Origin: Paenibacillus qinlingensis
GTDB lineage: Bacteria > Bacillota > Bacilli > Paenibacillales > NBRC-103111
Length of the DNA stretch: 64,000 nt
Reading direction: 5' to 3'
NCBI RefSeq assembly: GCF_013204845.1
Contig: NZ_JABMKY010000002.1
Location: forward strand, 62,001 to 126,000
The translations under genes and the position numbers were made by a program. Below are positions 44,192-51,285 of the stretch, in pieces. Each line of letters opens with the position of its first letter. Positions within the stretch are counted from its first letter, which is position 1. The notes under the pieces are model-generated. The model was not told the DNA's origin, did no database searches, and saw nothing but the letters and a program-made list of their open reading frames with translations.

Positions 44192-45670
44192 TTAGAGTTC
44201 AATGACCTTTGTAGCTACATTTTCACAAAATTCACTGTCATGCTCTACAAAAAGAATAGTTGGCGAGTATTCCAGCAACAACTCTTCAATTTGCATGCGA
44301 GAGATAACATCAATAAAATTAAGCGGTTCATCCCATATATGCAAATGCACTTCCTCGCAAAGACTTTTTGCAATCAGCACTTTCTTCTTTTGCCCCCCGC
44401 TAAAAGTTGAGATATCCTTCTCAAATTGAACTCTGGAGAAATCAAGCTTTCTTAGAATCGATTTAAAAAGGGGTTCATCAATCCCATGACTGGCTGCATA
44501 CTCCGATAAATTACCTTGAAGATGTGAAGTATCTTGGGAAACGTAAGATATTTTCAACTGTTTGTCCCTATTTAGGTTGCCTGTAAAGCTTACATCTTCA
44601 CCGCAAATAAGTTTGATAATACTTGATTTCCCGGATCCATTCTGACCCGAGAGTGCGATTCGTTCACCTTGCTGGATAGTAAAGCTTATATCTGCACAAA
44701 CCATCCTCTCCCCGTAAAAAATCGAGACATGATCCAGCTCAGCCATTTGGTTGTTTTGAAAAGCTAATTGCGAAATCTCTAAGCTTTCAGCGTTTTCGAT
44801 ATTTTTAAGGAGTTTCGACTTTTCATCAATAGCAGTCTGCTGTCTTTGAGCAATTGATTTAGAACGCTTCATCATTTTCGCAGCTTTGTGGCCAATATAC
44901 CCTTTATCTACCTTCGAACCAGAATTTCTTGTTCCATTTTTCGTTTTCTCCACTTCATGTGACCAGTTTCCCGTCCGTTTAGAAGAATCGGATAAGCGTT
45001 TAATATCCTTTTTAAGTTTGTCGTTCTCGGCAAGCTCAAAGTTATCTTGTCTCTTTTTATTTTCCCACCAGCTTGAAAAATTTCCTCTTTGAATTTCTAT
45101 ATTGGTCTTATTGATTGAAAGGATATGATCAACACAATTATCCAGAAATGACCTATCATGAGACACCAAAATATATCCTTTTTTATTATTGAGATAATTA
45201 CTGATTAGTTTTCTTGCATTCTTATCAAGATGATTCGTCGGCTCATCGATTAATAGGAAACTATTTTCCTTAATAAATAATGCAGCAAGTAATACTTTGG
45301 TTTGTTCCCCGTTAGACAATGAATTAAAAGGCCGATATAAAACATCTTCAGACATCTTGAGTAGTGAAAGTTCACGAACTAGTTTCCAGTGCTCATAGTC
45401 CGGATATATATCACTGATTACATCGAGCGTATTGTTTTCTTTATTTTCCACATAGAAAGGGAAGTATTCAAAGACCACATGAGCAGAAATGTTTCCGCTA
45501 TATTCATAGTTGCCCAGCAACAAGCTAAGAAAAGTCGTCTTGCCTCTTCCATTTCTACCGGTAAATCCCAACTTCCAATCCGTATCGATTTGAAAACTTA
45601 CGTTCTCAAATATGTTATCGTAACTGCCCTCATAGGCAAAGGTTAGGTTTGTAACATTTATTAATGACAT
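44192..45670 (-). CDS. lsa: ABC-F ribosome-protection protein, Lsa type
   Basis: 492 residues with two ATP-binding cassettes and no membrane domain. Cassette 1: GRNGRGKTTFLSLLLG, SLSNGEQTKVLLAALF, FLLIDEPTNHLDKNA. Cassette 2: GQNGSGKSSIIKLICG, FSGGQKKKVLIAKSL, IWDEPLNFID. The 190-290 linker is long, Lys-rich, as in ABC-F proteins that reach the peptidyl-transferase centre. The N-terminus (SLINVTNLTFAYEGSYDNIF) is typical of the Lsa group, linked to lincosamide, streptogramin A and pleuromutilin resistance by displacing the drug. ATG 45670 is 8 bases after AGGAGG. Expression is likely set by the attenuator in front of it. Confidence 0.92.
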   Translation of the reverse strand: MSLINVTNLTFAYEGSYDNIFENVSFQIDTDWKLGFTGRNGRGKTTFLSLLLGNYEYSGNISAHVVFEYFPFYVENKENNTLDVISDIYPDYEHWKLVRELSLLKMSEDVLYRPFNSLSNGEQTKVLLAALFIKENSFLLIDEPTNHLDKNARKLISNYLNNKKGYILVSHDRSFLDNCVDHILSINKTNIEIQRGNFSSWWENKKRQDNFELAENDKLKKDIKRLSDSSKRTGNWSHEVEKTKNGTRNSGSKVDKGYIGHKAAKMMKRSKSIAQRQQTAIDEKSKLLKNIENAESLEISQLAFQNNQMAELDHVSIFYGERMVCADISFTIQQGERIALSGQNGSGKSSIIKLICGEDVSFTGNLNRDKQLKISYVSQDTSHLQGNLSEYAASHGIDEPLFKSILRKLDFSRVQFEKDISTFSGGQKKKVLIAKSLCEEVHLHIWDEPLNFIDVISRMQIEELLLEYSPTILFVEHDSEFCENVATKVIEL

Positions 45671-45727
45671 CACGTTATCCTCCTGTGTAAATAAATAAAA
45701 GCCACAAGAAAGTTACTTTCTTGTGAC

Positions 45728-45844
45728 TCAAATAAATACGACAAATCTAGCCCCTTGAGGATTTAGATAAGGAGATATCGTTTGAGTGAAAAGAATGTAG
45801 TAACTTTCTTGCATATAAAGAATAAAACATGCGAAATAAACCAT
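45728..45844 (-). CDS. Leader ORF (38 residues) inside the attenuator
   Basis: ATG 45844 to TGA 45728. It begins MVYFACFILYMQESYYILFT and is hydrophobic and aromatic-rich. It starts in the loop between arms 0 and 1, runs through arm 1 and stops two bases before the terminator stem. It has no good Shine-Dalgarno, so it may be translated only weakly, or be an open frame by chance. Its exact end next to the hairpin argues for a role. Confidence 0.45.
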   Translation of the reverse strand: MVYFACFILYMQESYYILFTQTISPYLNPQGARFVVFI

Positions 45845-45883
45845 TCGCTATTGTTGTTTTATTTTTTATTATCGCAAGAAATA

Positions 45884-45910
45884 CTACATATTCTTTTCAA
45901 CTCCAATCAT
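45884..45910 (-). CDS. Short leader ORF over arm 0 (or a start-stop codon pair)
   Basis: Minus strand ATG 45910 reads MIGVEKNM then TAG, only a few bases after the predicted transcription start. Alternatively the inner ATG 45889 followed directly by TAG forms a start-stop pair, with GGAG 11 bases upstream. Either would place a ribosome on arm 0, as a drug-sensing attenuator needs. Confidence 0.45.
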   Translation of the reverse strand: MIGVEKNM

Positions 45911-46145
45911 TAATTATCAGAATCTTATCATACCCTTTTTTTTATTTCAACCCAAAGGTCCTGGGAAACTTTTGTTTTAATTAATTTCTAGTCCTATTAT
46001 TAAGGAAGTGCTTGTCGTAACAACTTGCTATTCTAACGTTTATTTCACTCCTAAAAGTAAAATGTTTTTACTTTGACAAAACCGCTTCTCATTTCAACAG
46101 CGACATATTTCAACTATGTGATGTAATTTTTGCTTGTCAGCAACT

Positions 46146-46850
46146 CTATGAATCACTAATGAATTCTTTTCCATTCCAAAAGAAGGTTTGTTTCACGATT
46201 TTTCCGATGCTGTTGTCATAATACGTGCGTGAGAAACCTAATTTGTTTTTCGGTAACCTTGTGGAATATCGTTCAGTATCGCTTACGAATATTTCCGAAT
46301 ATCCTTTGATAGGCAGTACTTCTATTCGTCCTGTCTTATCAAGAGTAAACAGAATAAATACATTCCCGTTGCTCGAACCATATTGACCTATTGTAAAATC
46401 AACATTCCCATCCCCATTGTAATCATCAAATTCGATGTTAAAAAATGAGTTAAACACTATATCGCTAAAACCATTTAAATCAAGGGCACTTGTCACTTCG
46501 CCGCTCTCATTGGAAAGTTGAATTTGGAATTTCCCCGTCCAATTGCGCCCCATATAAGGACCTTGAGACCAATCTTCAAAGTACTTACCATTGGTAAGTA
46601 CCACACTTATGTATTCATGCTTATTAGTATACTGAAAAAGGTCGTTTCTGGATAATGTGAGCGATCCCGTTACTTGAACTATATTAGATGTAGGTGTAGG
46701 CGAGGACAATTGTACTGTTGATTTATCTACTGAGATTGACCCGGAGGGTTCGGCGGTTATTGAGGTCATGGGTTTCGTATTGATTGCTGTCTCCTAAGAG
46801 CACGCACTCATTATGAATATGGATGCCATTGTGAAAAATAACTTCTTCAT
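46146..46850 (-). pseudogene. Lipoprotein gene with an in-frame TAG just after the lipobox
   Basis: ATG 46850 gives MKKLFFTMASIFIMSACS, a lipoprotein signal with lipobox MSAC, then TAG at 46796-46794, then the same frame continues ETAINTKP and 207 residues from an internal ATG (46769). The body has a calcium-loop-like DYNGDGNVDFTIGQYG, of the FG-GAP/VCBS-like type. CAG (Gln) to TAG is the simplest change. Without its signal the downstream ORF would be a cytoplasmic fragment and has no ribosome binding site. GGGGG precedes the first ATG. Confidence 0.75.
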
Positions 46851-46992
46851 AGGAAACCCCCAAAGAACCAAATTGTAATCTTTCCTTTACTGTATTGGAC
46901 GTATTTAAACTACCATCAGTTGAATAAAAAAAGTGAATGTTCACAGAAGTAAACATTCACTACCGATATTTTGTGTTAATCACGTAATTTTC

Positions 46993-47631
46993 TTAAAACG
47001 TATTATAGCTGACGAATTCCCCAACAGGCTTACGATAACCCCGCGGCCGTTGGCTGGATGTATCTTCTTTCCCGATTGTAATAAGCAGCGCAGGCACATA
47101 GTCATCTGGAATCTGCAGAGCAGTTCTCAACGCTTCCGTATCAAATCCGATCATCGGGCACGTATCCCAGCCCTTTTCCTTTGCAGCAAGCATGAAGGTC
47201 ATTGCGGATAGATTCGCGTTACGAATGGCTTCCTCCCGCATAAATTGTTCGCCTCTGCTTTCATAGAAATCGACGACGGATTCCACGGTCATGTCATATT
47301 CCTGTTTACTGATCGCACCTAAATGCAACAAGCCCTCATTCAACTGGGCCACATCTTTATAAGCGTCCATCTTTCCTAAGACAACAATCGCAGCGGACGA
47401 TGTCTGAACCTTATACTGTTTAAAGCTTGCTTCATATACACGCTGTTTCAGGTCAGGATCCTTCACAACCAGGTAGTGCGCATGCTGCAAATTAAAAGCA
47501 GATGGAGCATACTTCACCAATTGAAAAATCTCATCAAGCTCTTCATTCGAAATATCTACATCTAATAGAAATTTATTAGCGGATCTACGTGCTTTAAGTA
47601 AGGTAATAAAGTCGGTTTGTTGTTGAATCAT
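46993..47631 (-). CDS. Nitroreductase-family protein (YodC-like)
   Basis: 212 residues from ATG 47631 (GGGGGAA upstream). The fold starts DFITLLKARRSANKFL with the FMN-contacting RRS, then YAPSAFNLQHAHYLVV, and ends with DTCPMIGFDTEALRTALQIP and LITIGKED. It reduces nitro groups or quinones with NAD(P)H. The inverted repeat at 47675 fits repression by an HxlR/YodB-type regulator, as for yodC in B. subtilis. Confidence 0.93.
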   Translation of the reverse strand: MIQQQTDFITLLKARRSANKFLLDVDISNEELDEIFQLVKYAPSAFNLQHAHYLVVKDPDLKQRVYEASFKQYKVQTSSAAIVVLGKMDAYKDVAQLNEGLLHLGAISKQEYDMTVESVVDFYESRGEQFMREEAIRNANLSAMTFMLAAKEKGWDTCPMIGFDTEALRTALQIPDDYVPALLITIGKEDTSSQRPRGYRKPVGEFVSYNTF

Positions 47632-47674
47632 TGTGAATTCCCCCATGACTGGATTTTATGTAAAAATAACTTAA

Positions 47675-47691
47675 TTACTTTTTGTAAGTAA
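47675..47691. promoter_or_regulatory. Candidate HxlR/YodB-type operator upstream of the nitroreductase
   Basis: TTACTT-TTTGT-AAGTAA, a perfect 6-5-6 inverted repeat, 44-60 bases before the start codon. The same form occurs before azoR at 23653. Confidence 0.65.
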
Positions 47692-47768
47692 TTTTAATTT
47701 ATATATTAATTGTCGTCAAGTGGGTGTTTGCACAATCTGCGTTTTTGGTTGTCATAAATCCTCCTGCA

Positions 47769-47798
47769 CAAAAAATAAAAAAGCCTGATTACTCAGGC
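47769..47798 (-). terminator. Terminator of the nitrilase-to-enolase operon
   Basis: On the minus strand GCCTGA, a 4-base loop and TCAGGC run into TTTTTTATTTTTT. Confidence 0.85.
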
Positions 47799-47841
47799 AG
47801 TTACATTTACAATTATGTAGGCACTTTTGTCTCATTGAACA

Positions 47842-49131
47842 TTAACTGTTAAAGAGGCAATAGTAACCACTACGACTGAATACGCCTCCACTATGCTCAT
47901 AAAATTCAGGAAGTAGTTGGAATTGCCCATCCACTGTCTGAATCCAACTTCCCTCCGGCATTGGATGATTTTGCTTCATACCTTCCCAGTTGGTATAGTT
48001 TTGACTGCCGTTGGATTCGATCAAGCCCATGGAGAGTCCCGGCACAGGAGGTAGATGCGCAGCAAGATTCTTATTCCAATCCACCATCATCGGATTTGCA
48101 GTCAAGTCAGCACAGAAACAAGGAATGCCATGTTCACTAGCCAGCTTTGCAACGCGCAAGCTCATGCTCATCGTCTTGGCAACTGGCTTTAAGGCAAAGG
48201 CGCCGTACCCCATTTGAATTCGCTGCAAAGCATCCTTTTCATTATGCACACTTTCATCGCCTGCCACCCTTACTGGGATATCTGAAACATCCATGTGCAT
48301 ATGTTCCGGAAACGGCTCTTCCACCAAAATAATATGCGCTAAAGCTCCCATTTTCTCTGCAGCGTCCACTAACCTCCATAGAAGTTCCTTACTGCCGTAC
48401 CGCCCGTTAATATCCAGGTAATAGGCTATTTTTCCGTTTGCCGTATGAAGGCAGTCACGGTTCCCTGCTATTCGATGAATATCCTTCAACCTATGGATAT
48501 CCCAATCCAGCATTTTCTCAGGATCTCCATCCTGATTCGGATCCGAGCCTAGTTTTATTTTCAGCACAAAATAACCCTCATCGAGCAAAGCCTCAACATC
48601 CGCCTCTGTCATTCCATAAGAAACAACTGGCGTACATGCAAGCCGTTCATGCCGAGTCGCTAGTATGGATCTGTACGCCTCTGGGATCATTTCTGTAAAG
48701 AGGGCACCAGGTTTTTTACGACTCAACAGCATCCAAGCAGCATGATCAATAGGAACTAGTGCGTTGAGCGCAAAGGTAACCCTGAGCGGGTTCCCACCCC
48801 ATACGCGGGAGGCATATTCATAAGCCTCCACTACCAGAGGATCCAAAATATCCATAGGGGTTTCGAATGGGATATGCTGAGCGGCTAACAACGCATGTTT
48901 GGTAATCTCATTCATGAATATATTGCCTCGTTCATTGCCCCATTGTGTATATACCTGTGGATCAGACCAAAGTATGCTCTGGACACCCAGCCCTACTCCG
49001 ATATCCCCCTCCAAATCTTCCAAAGAAACGAAGGATTGCCAGAGCTCATTCACATAGCCACCTTTGAATCCGAATGGAGCGAGTAACGGTTCACGTTCAA
49101 CCATAAAATTCGTTTTCTTAATATTTATCAT
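47842..49131 (-). CDS. Enolase-superfamily enzyme (mandelate racemase/muconate cyclase group)
   Basis: 429 residues. Catalytic elements are in order: FVLKIKLG with the KxK pair near residue 195, metal ligands in YYLDINGRYGS, IILVEEPF and RVAGDESV, and FALKPVAKT after them. These enzymes abstract a proton next to a carboxylate and do dehydration, epimerisation or cycloisomerisation. The exact substrate is unknown; with the neighbouring nitrilase and Gfo/Idh/MocA genes a small catabolic route is likely. Last gene of the operon; it starts one base after the previous stop. Confidence 0.88.
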   Translation of the reverse strand: MINIKKTNFMVEREPLLAPFGFKGGYVNELWQSFVSLEDLEGDIGVGLGVQSILWSDPQVYTQWGNERGNIFMNEITKHALLAAQHIPFETPMDILDPLVVEAYEYASRVWGGNPLRVTFALNALVPIDHAAWMLLSRKKPGALFTEMIPEAYRSILATRHERLACTPVVSYGMTEADVEALLDEGYFVLKIKLGSDPNQDGDPEKMLDWDIHRLKDIHRIAGNRDCLHTANGKIAYYLDINGRYGSKELLWRLVDAAEKMGALAHIILVEEPFPEHMHMDVSDIPVRVAGDESVHNEKDALQRIQMGYGAFALKPVAKTMSMSLRVAKLASEHGIPCFCADLTANPMMVDWNKNLAAHLPPVPGLSMGLIESNGSQNYTNWEGMKQNHPMPEGSWIQTVDGQFQLLPEFYEHSGGVFSRSGYYCLFNS

Positions 49132-49132
49132 C

Positions 49133-50056
49133 CTAATGTCCTTTCACTTTCATTCGATACTGTGCAGCGAAAGCAGTCCCTTCGTAACCTTGATCTTCGT
49201 TAGATAAATGCTTTAAGTCTACTTGCTGTCCACCCGACAAGAATGATTTTCTCGCGGCCATCGCAGCGAGTTCTGCCTCTAGCAGTTGACTTATTGTAAC
49301 GAAAGGATCCGCATCCCCAGCCAAGTATGGCAAGCTTGCTTCCAAAAAAGAACGATATAATCGGCTGCTATCTACCTGCAGATGCTTAACTGTCTGCTCA
49401 GTCACTATAGTCGCAAAGAAGGGTAAATATCCCTTCGTATTTCCGACACTTAGGAATCCCTTGCGCCCATCCTGCCATACGAGCTCAATTTGATGCTGTA
49501 GATGTACACCCGTGGATCGTACGCTTGCGATTCCCGCTCCCATAATCGCTTGTAGGAAGTAGAAAGCATGTATGCCGTAATTAAATTCATCAACGGAACA
49601 TCCCGCCAGTACAGTTACAATCTGGTCGTTCGGATCATGCAGCCTATGCCAATCTTTGGCCTCTTCGCAGACGCTTAACGAAGAACCTCCTGTTATACGA
49701 GCACCGCTGCGTTCCCAATCTTGGAGTTGCTGGATGTCGCGCAAGTTCCCTGCCATAGGTTTATCAATCAATATAGCTTTACCCGCATTGACAAAAGGAC
49801 GTGCACGCTCCACATGCAAGTCCCAATTCACACTATGGATAATGACGGCATCTACGTGGGACACCATGTCTTCCAACGAATTACAAACCATTTTGATTTC
49901 GTGCTTCTTGGCAAATTGTGAAGCATACCCTTCCTCATGAATGGTTCCCCCATCAAATACGGCAACGACCTCATGGCCTAGATCCTTAATGATAGGCACC
50001 CAATTGTTCGGATGTGATGTGTCCAGGTCGACAATTCCAATTCGTAGAGATTGCAT
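49133..50056 (-). CDS. Gfo/Idh/MocA-family oxidoreductase
   Basis: 307 residues, SLRIGIVDLDTSHPNNWVPI at the N-terminus is an NAD(P) Rossmann start with a DxD-like variation instead of a plain GxGxxG, and AILIDKPMAGNLRDIQQL corresponds to the family EKP motif (here DKP). These enzymes oxidise or reduce sugars and inositols. AGGAGG precedes the start. Middle gene of the operon. Confidence 0.87.
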   Translation of the reverse strand: MQSLRIGIVDLDTSHPNNWVPIIKDLGHEVVAVFDGGTIHEEGYASQFAKKHEIKMVCNSLEDMVSHVDAVIIHSVNWDLHVERARPFVNAGKAILIDKPMAGNLRDIQQLQDWERSGARITGGSSLSVCEEAKDWHRLHDPNDQIVTVLAGCSVDEFNYGIHAFYFLQAIMGAGIASVRSTGVHLQHQIELVWQDGRKGFLSVGNTKGYLPFFATIVTEQTVKHLQVDSSRLYRSFLEASLPYLAGDADPFVTISQLLEAELAAMAARKSFLSGGQQVDLKHLSNEDQGYEGTAFAAQYRMKVKGH

Positions 50057-50071
50057 TTTTGTGCCTCCTAT

Positions 50072-51022
50072 TCAAATCTCTATTCGCCCAGGCATGAACC
50101 GAGCCTCTTCTGCTCGAAGGAAATAATCATCCATTAGCTCCAGCCCAAATTCTGCAATAATATCCTTCACATAAAAGTCCTCAGATTCGCTTGTCACCAG
50201 CACACATCCAAGAAAACCTGGGTCATGAATCTTGACTTTCGGCCCATATTTTTGTTTGATCTTAGGAAAATGTGCACTATTCTCATCAATATGAATGACA
50301 GCGTAATCCAAATTAATCTTGGTTGTGATAAATGAGTAGTAATTCGTGCTCTGTGCCGCTACCTCACCCAAGGGAGTTACAATCGTGCAAGGCAAGCCGG
50401 CAATCGCACCGGCAAAATAAGATCTACAGGAGTAAGCCCAATAGTTTTGCATAAATCCTCCATGAAACATGGAAGGAAATAGGATCAAGTCTGGCTTTAC
50501 TTTCGCATACTGCTGCCGAATTCCTTCAAAGTTCAAATCAAAGCAGATTGCCGATGCAACTCTTCCAAAATCACATTCAAAGATAGGGGCTTCCTTCCCA
50601 TAAAGAATATTATTCGTGCTATATTCATCAGGAACCAGATAATTTTTATGGTAGGCCCCCATCACTTGACCTTCGCGATCAATCAATTGCATCGCATTGC
50701 GCCAGCTGCCGTCCTCAGCTTCTATATGTGCCGGATACGTGATATAGCAACTGTGTTGCTTGGCAATGCTCGCCAGAAAGTCACGGATTTGATTTTGCCG
50801 AACCCGATAATAAGCCAATCTTTGCTCGCGAGGAAACTTCCCTGGATCTGGCCTGTCACAGACTTCAGGCAGTATGATCAGATCAGGAAGATCTGGTAGC
50901 ACCTGGTCCAGCTGTCTTTGCCAATGTTGGATCATCCGCCCCACCACCTCTTGGGCAGGAACTTCTGCCTCTATCACTAAAGGTTTAGGCCCTAAACAAC
51001 TTATCGTTACATATTTTGCCAC
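50072..51022 (-). CDS. Carbon-nitrogen hydrolase (nitrilase superfamily)
   Basis: 316 residues from GTG 51022. Upstream in-frame Met codons would translate the Shine-Dalgarno itself (GGAGGAAGGAG), so GTG is chosen. The Glu-Lys-Cys triad is visible: Glu in LIILPEVCD, Lys in YHKNYLVP, Cys in ASAICFDLNF. The family cleaves amides or carbamoyl groups. First gene of the operon, with an inverted repeat about 70 bases before its start matching the one before the DUF4091 gene. Confidence 0.88.
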   Translation of the reverse strand: MAKYVTISCLGPKPLVIEAEVPAQEVVGRMIQHWQRQLDQVLPDLPDLIILPEVCDRPDPGKFPREQRLAYYRVRQNQIRDFLASIAKQHSCYITYPAHIEAEDGSWRNAMQLIDREGQVMGAYHKNYLVPDEYSTNNILYGKEAPIFECDFGRVASAICFDLNFEGIRQQYAKVKPDLILFPSMFHGGFMQNYWAYSCRSYFAGAIAGLPCTIVTPLGEVAAQSTNYYSFITTKINLDYAVIHIDENSAHFPKIKQKYGPKVKIHDPGFLGCVLVTSESEDFYVKDIIAEFGLELMDDYFLRAEEARFMPGRIEI

Positions 51023-51080
51023 GGATATTCTCCTTCCTCCATTCATACTCACATCCAACTTAAACTGAAATTCAAACAAT

Positions 51081-51105
51081 GAAAAGTGCAAGATCTGTAC
51101 TTTTC
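51081..51105. promoter_or_regulatory. Inverted repeat upstream of the nitrilase operon
   Basis: GAAAAGTGC, AAGATCT, then GTACTTTTC: a 9-7-9 dyad with one G-U-type mismatch. It shares AAAGTGCAAGAT with the repeat at 58851 and stands at the same distance (centre about 71 bases) from its start codon. Confidence 0.65.
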
Positions 51106-51228
51106 TCTATTATGGAACTGTATGTATTAAATTCTTACTGCGCAGAAACGGTGGTTCACAAAAAACTAAATGTTTCAGCTGCATTTAGGAGTAAAGTACG
51201 GATATTTGACTTTTTATTATTTGGCCAA

Positions 51229-51272
51229 TTGATAAGTTAGATGTATGGATATTGTCCATAACAACTTATCAA
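51229..51272. promoter_or_regulatory. Hairpin just before the beta-helix gene
   Basis: TTGATAAGTT pairs perfectly with AACTTATCAA, with an inner TATGGA/TCCATA stem and small bulges. The right arm ends at the AAGGAGG ribosome binding site. It may stabilise the transcript, restrict translation, or be a DNA operator. Confidence 0.6.
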
Positions 51273-51285
51273 GGAGGACTGTGTA

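Larger units (their letters stand above)
45671..45950 (-). promoter_or_regulatory. Promoter and three-state transcription attenuator of the ABC-F gene
   Basis: Minus strand, 5' to 3': promoter TTGAAA (45950-45945), 17 bases, TAAGAT (45927-45922). Arm 0 (45899-45874) pairs with arm 1 (45812-45787) over 24 bases with two 2-base bulges. Arm 1 also holds CAAGAAAGTTACT (45811-45799), complementary over 13 bases to AGTAACTTTCTTG (45717-45705), which is the far arm and loop of the terminator hairpin (45725-45703, a 10-base stem followed by TTTTATTTATT). So 0:1 pairing permits the terminator, and 1:4 pairing forbids it. A ribosome held on arm 0 would give antitermination. Confidence 0.8.

Noticed and set aside
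46055-46076. AAAGTAAAA/TTTTACTTT hairpin as terminator of the broken lipoprotein gene
   Set aside because: The stem is pure A/T-rich and there is no T-run in the right direction.
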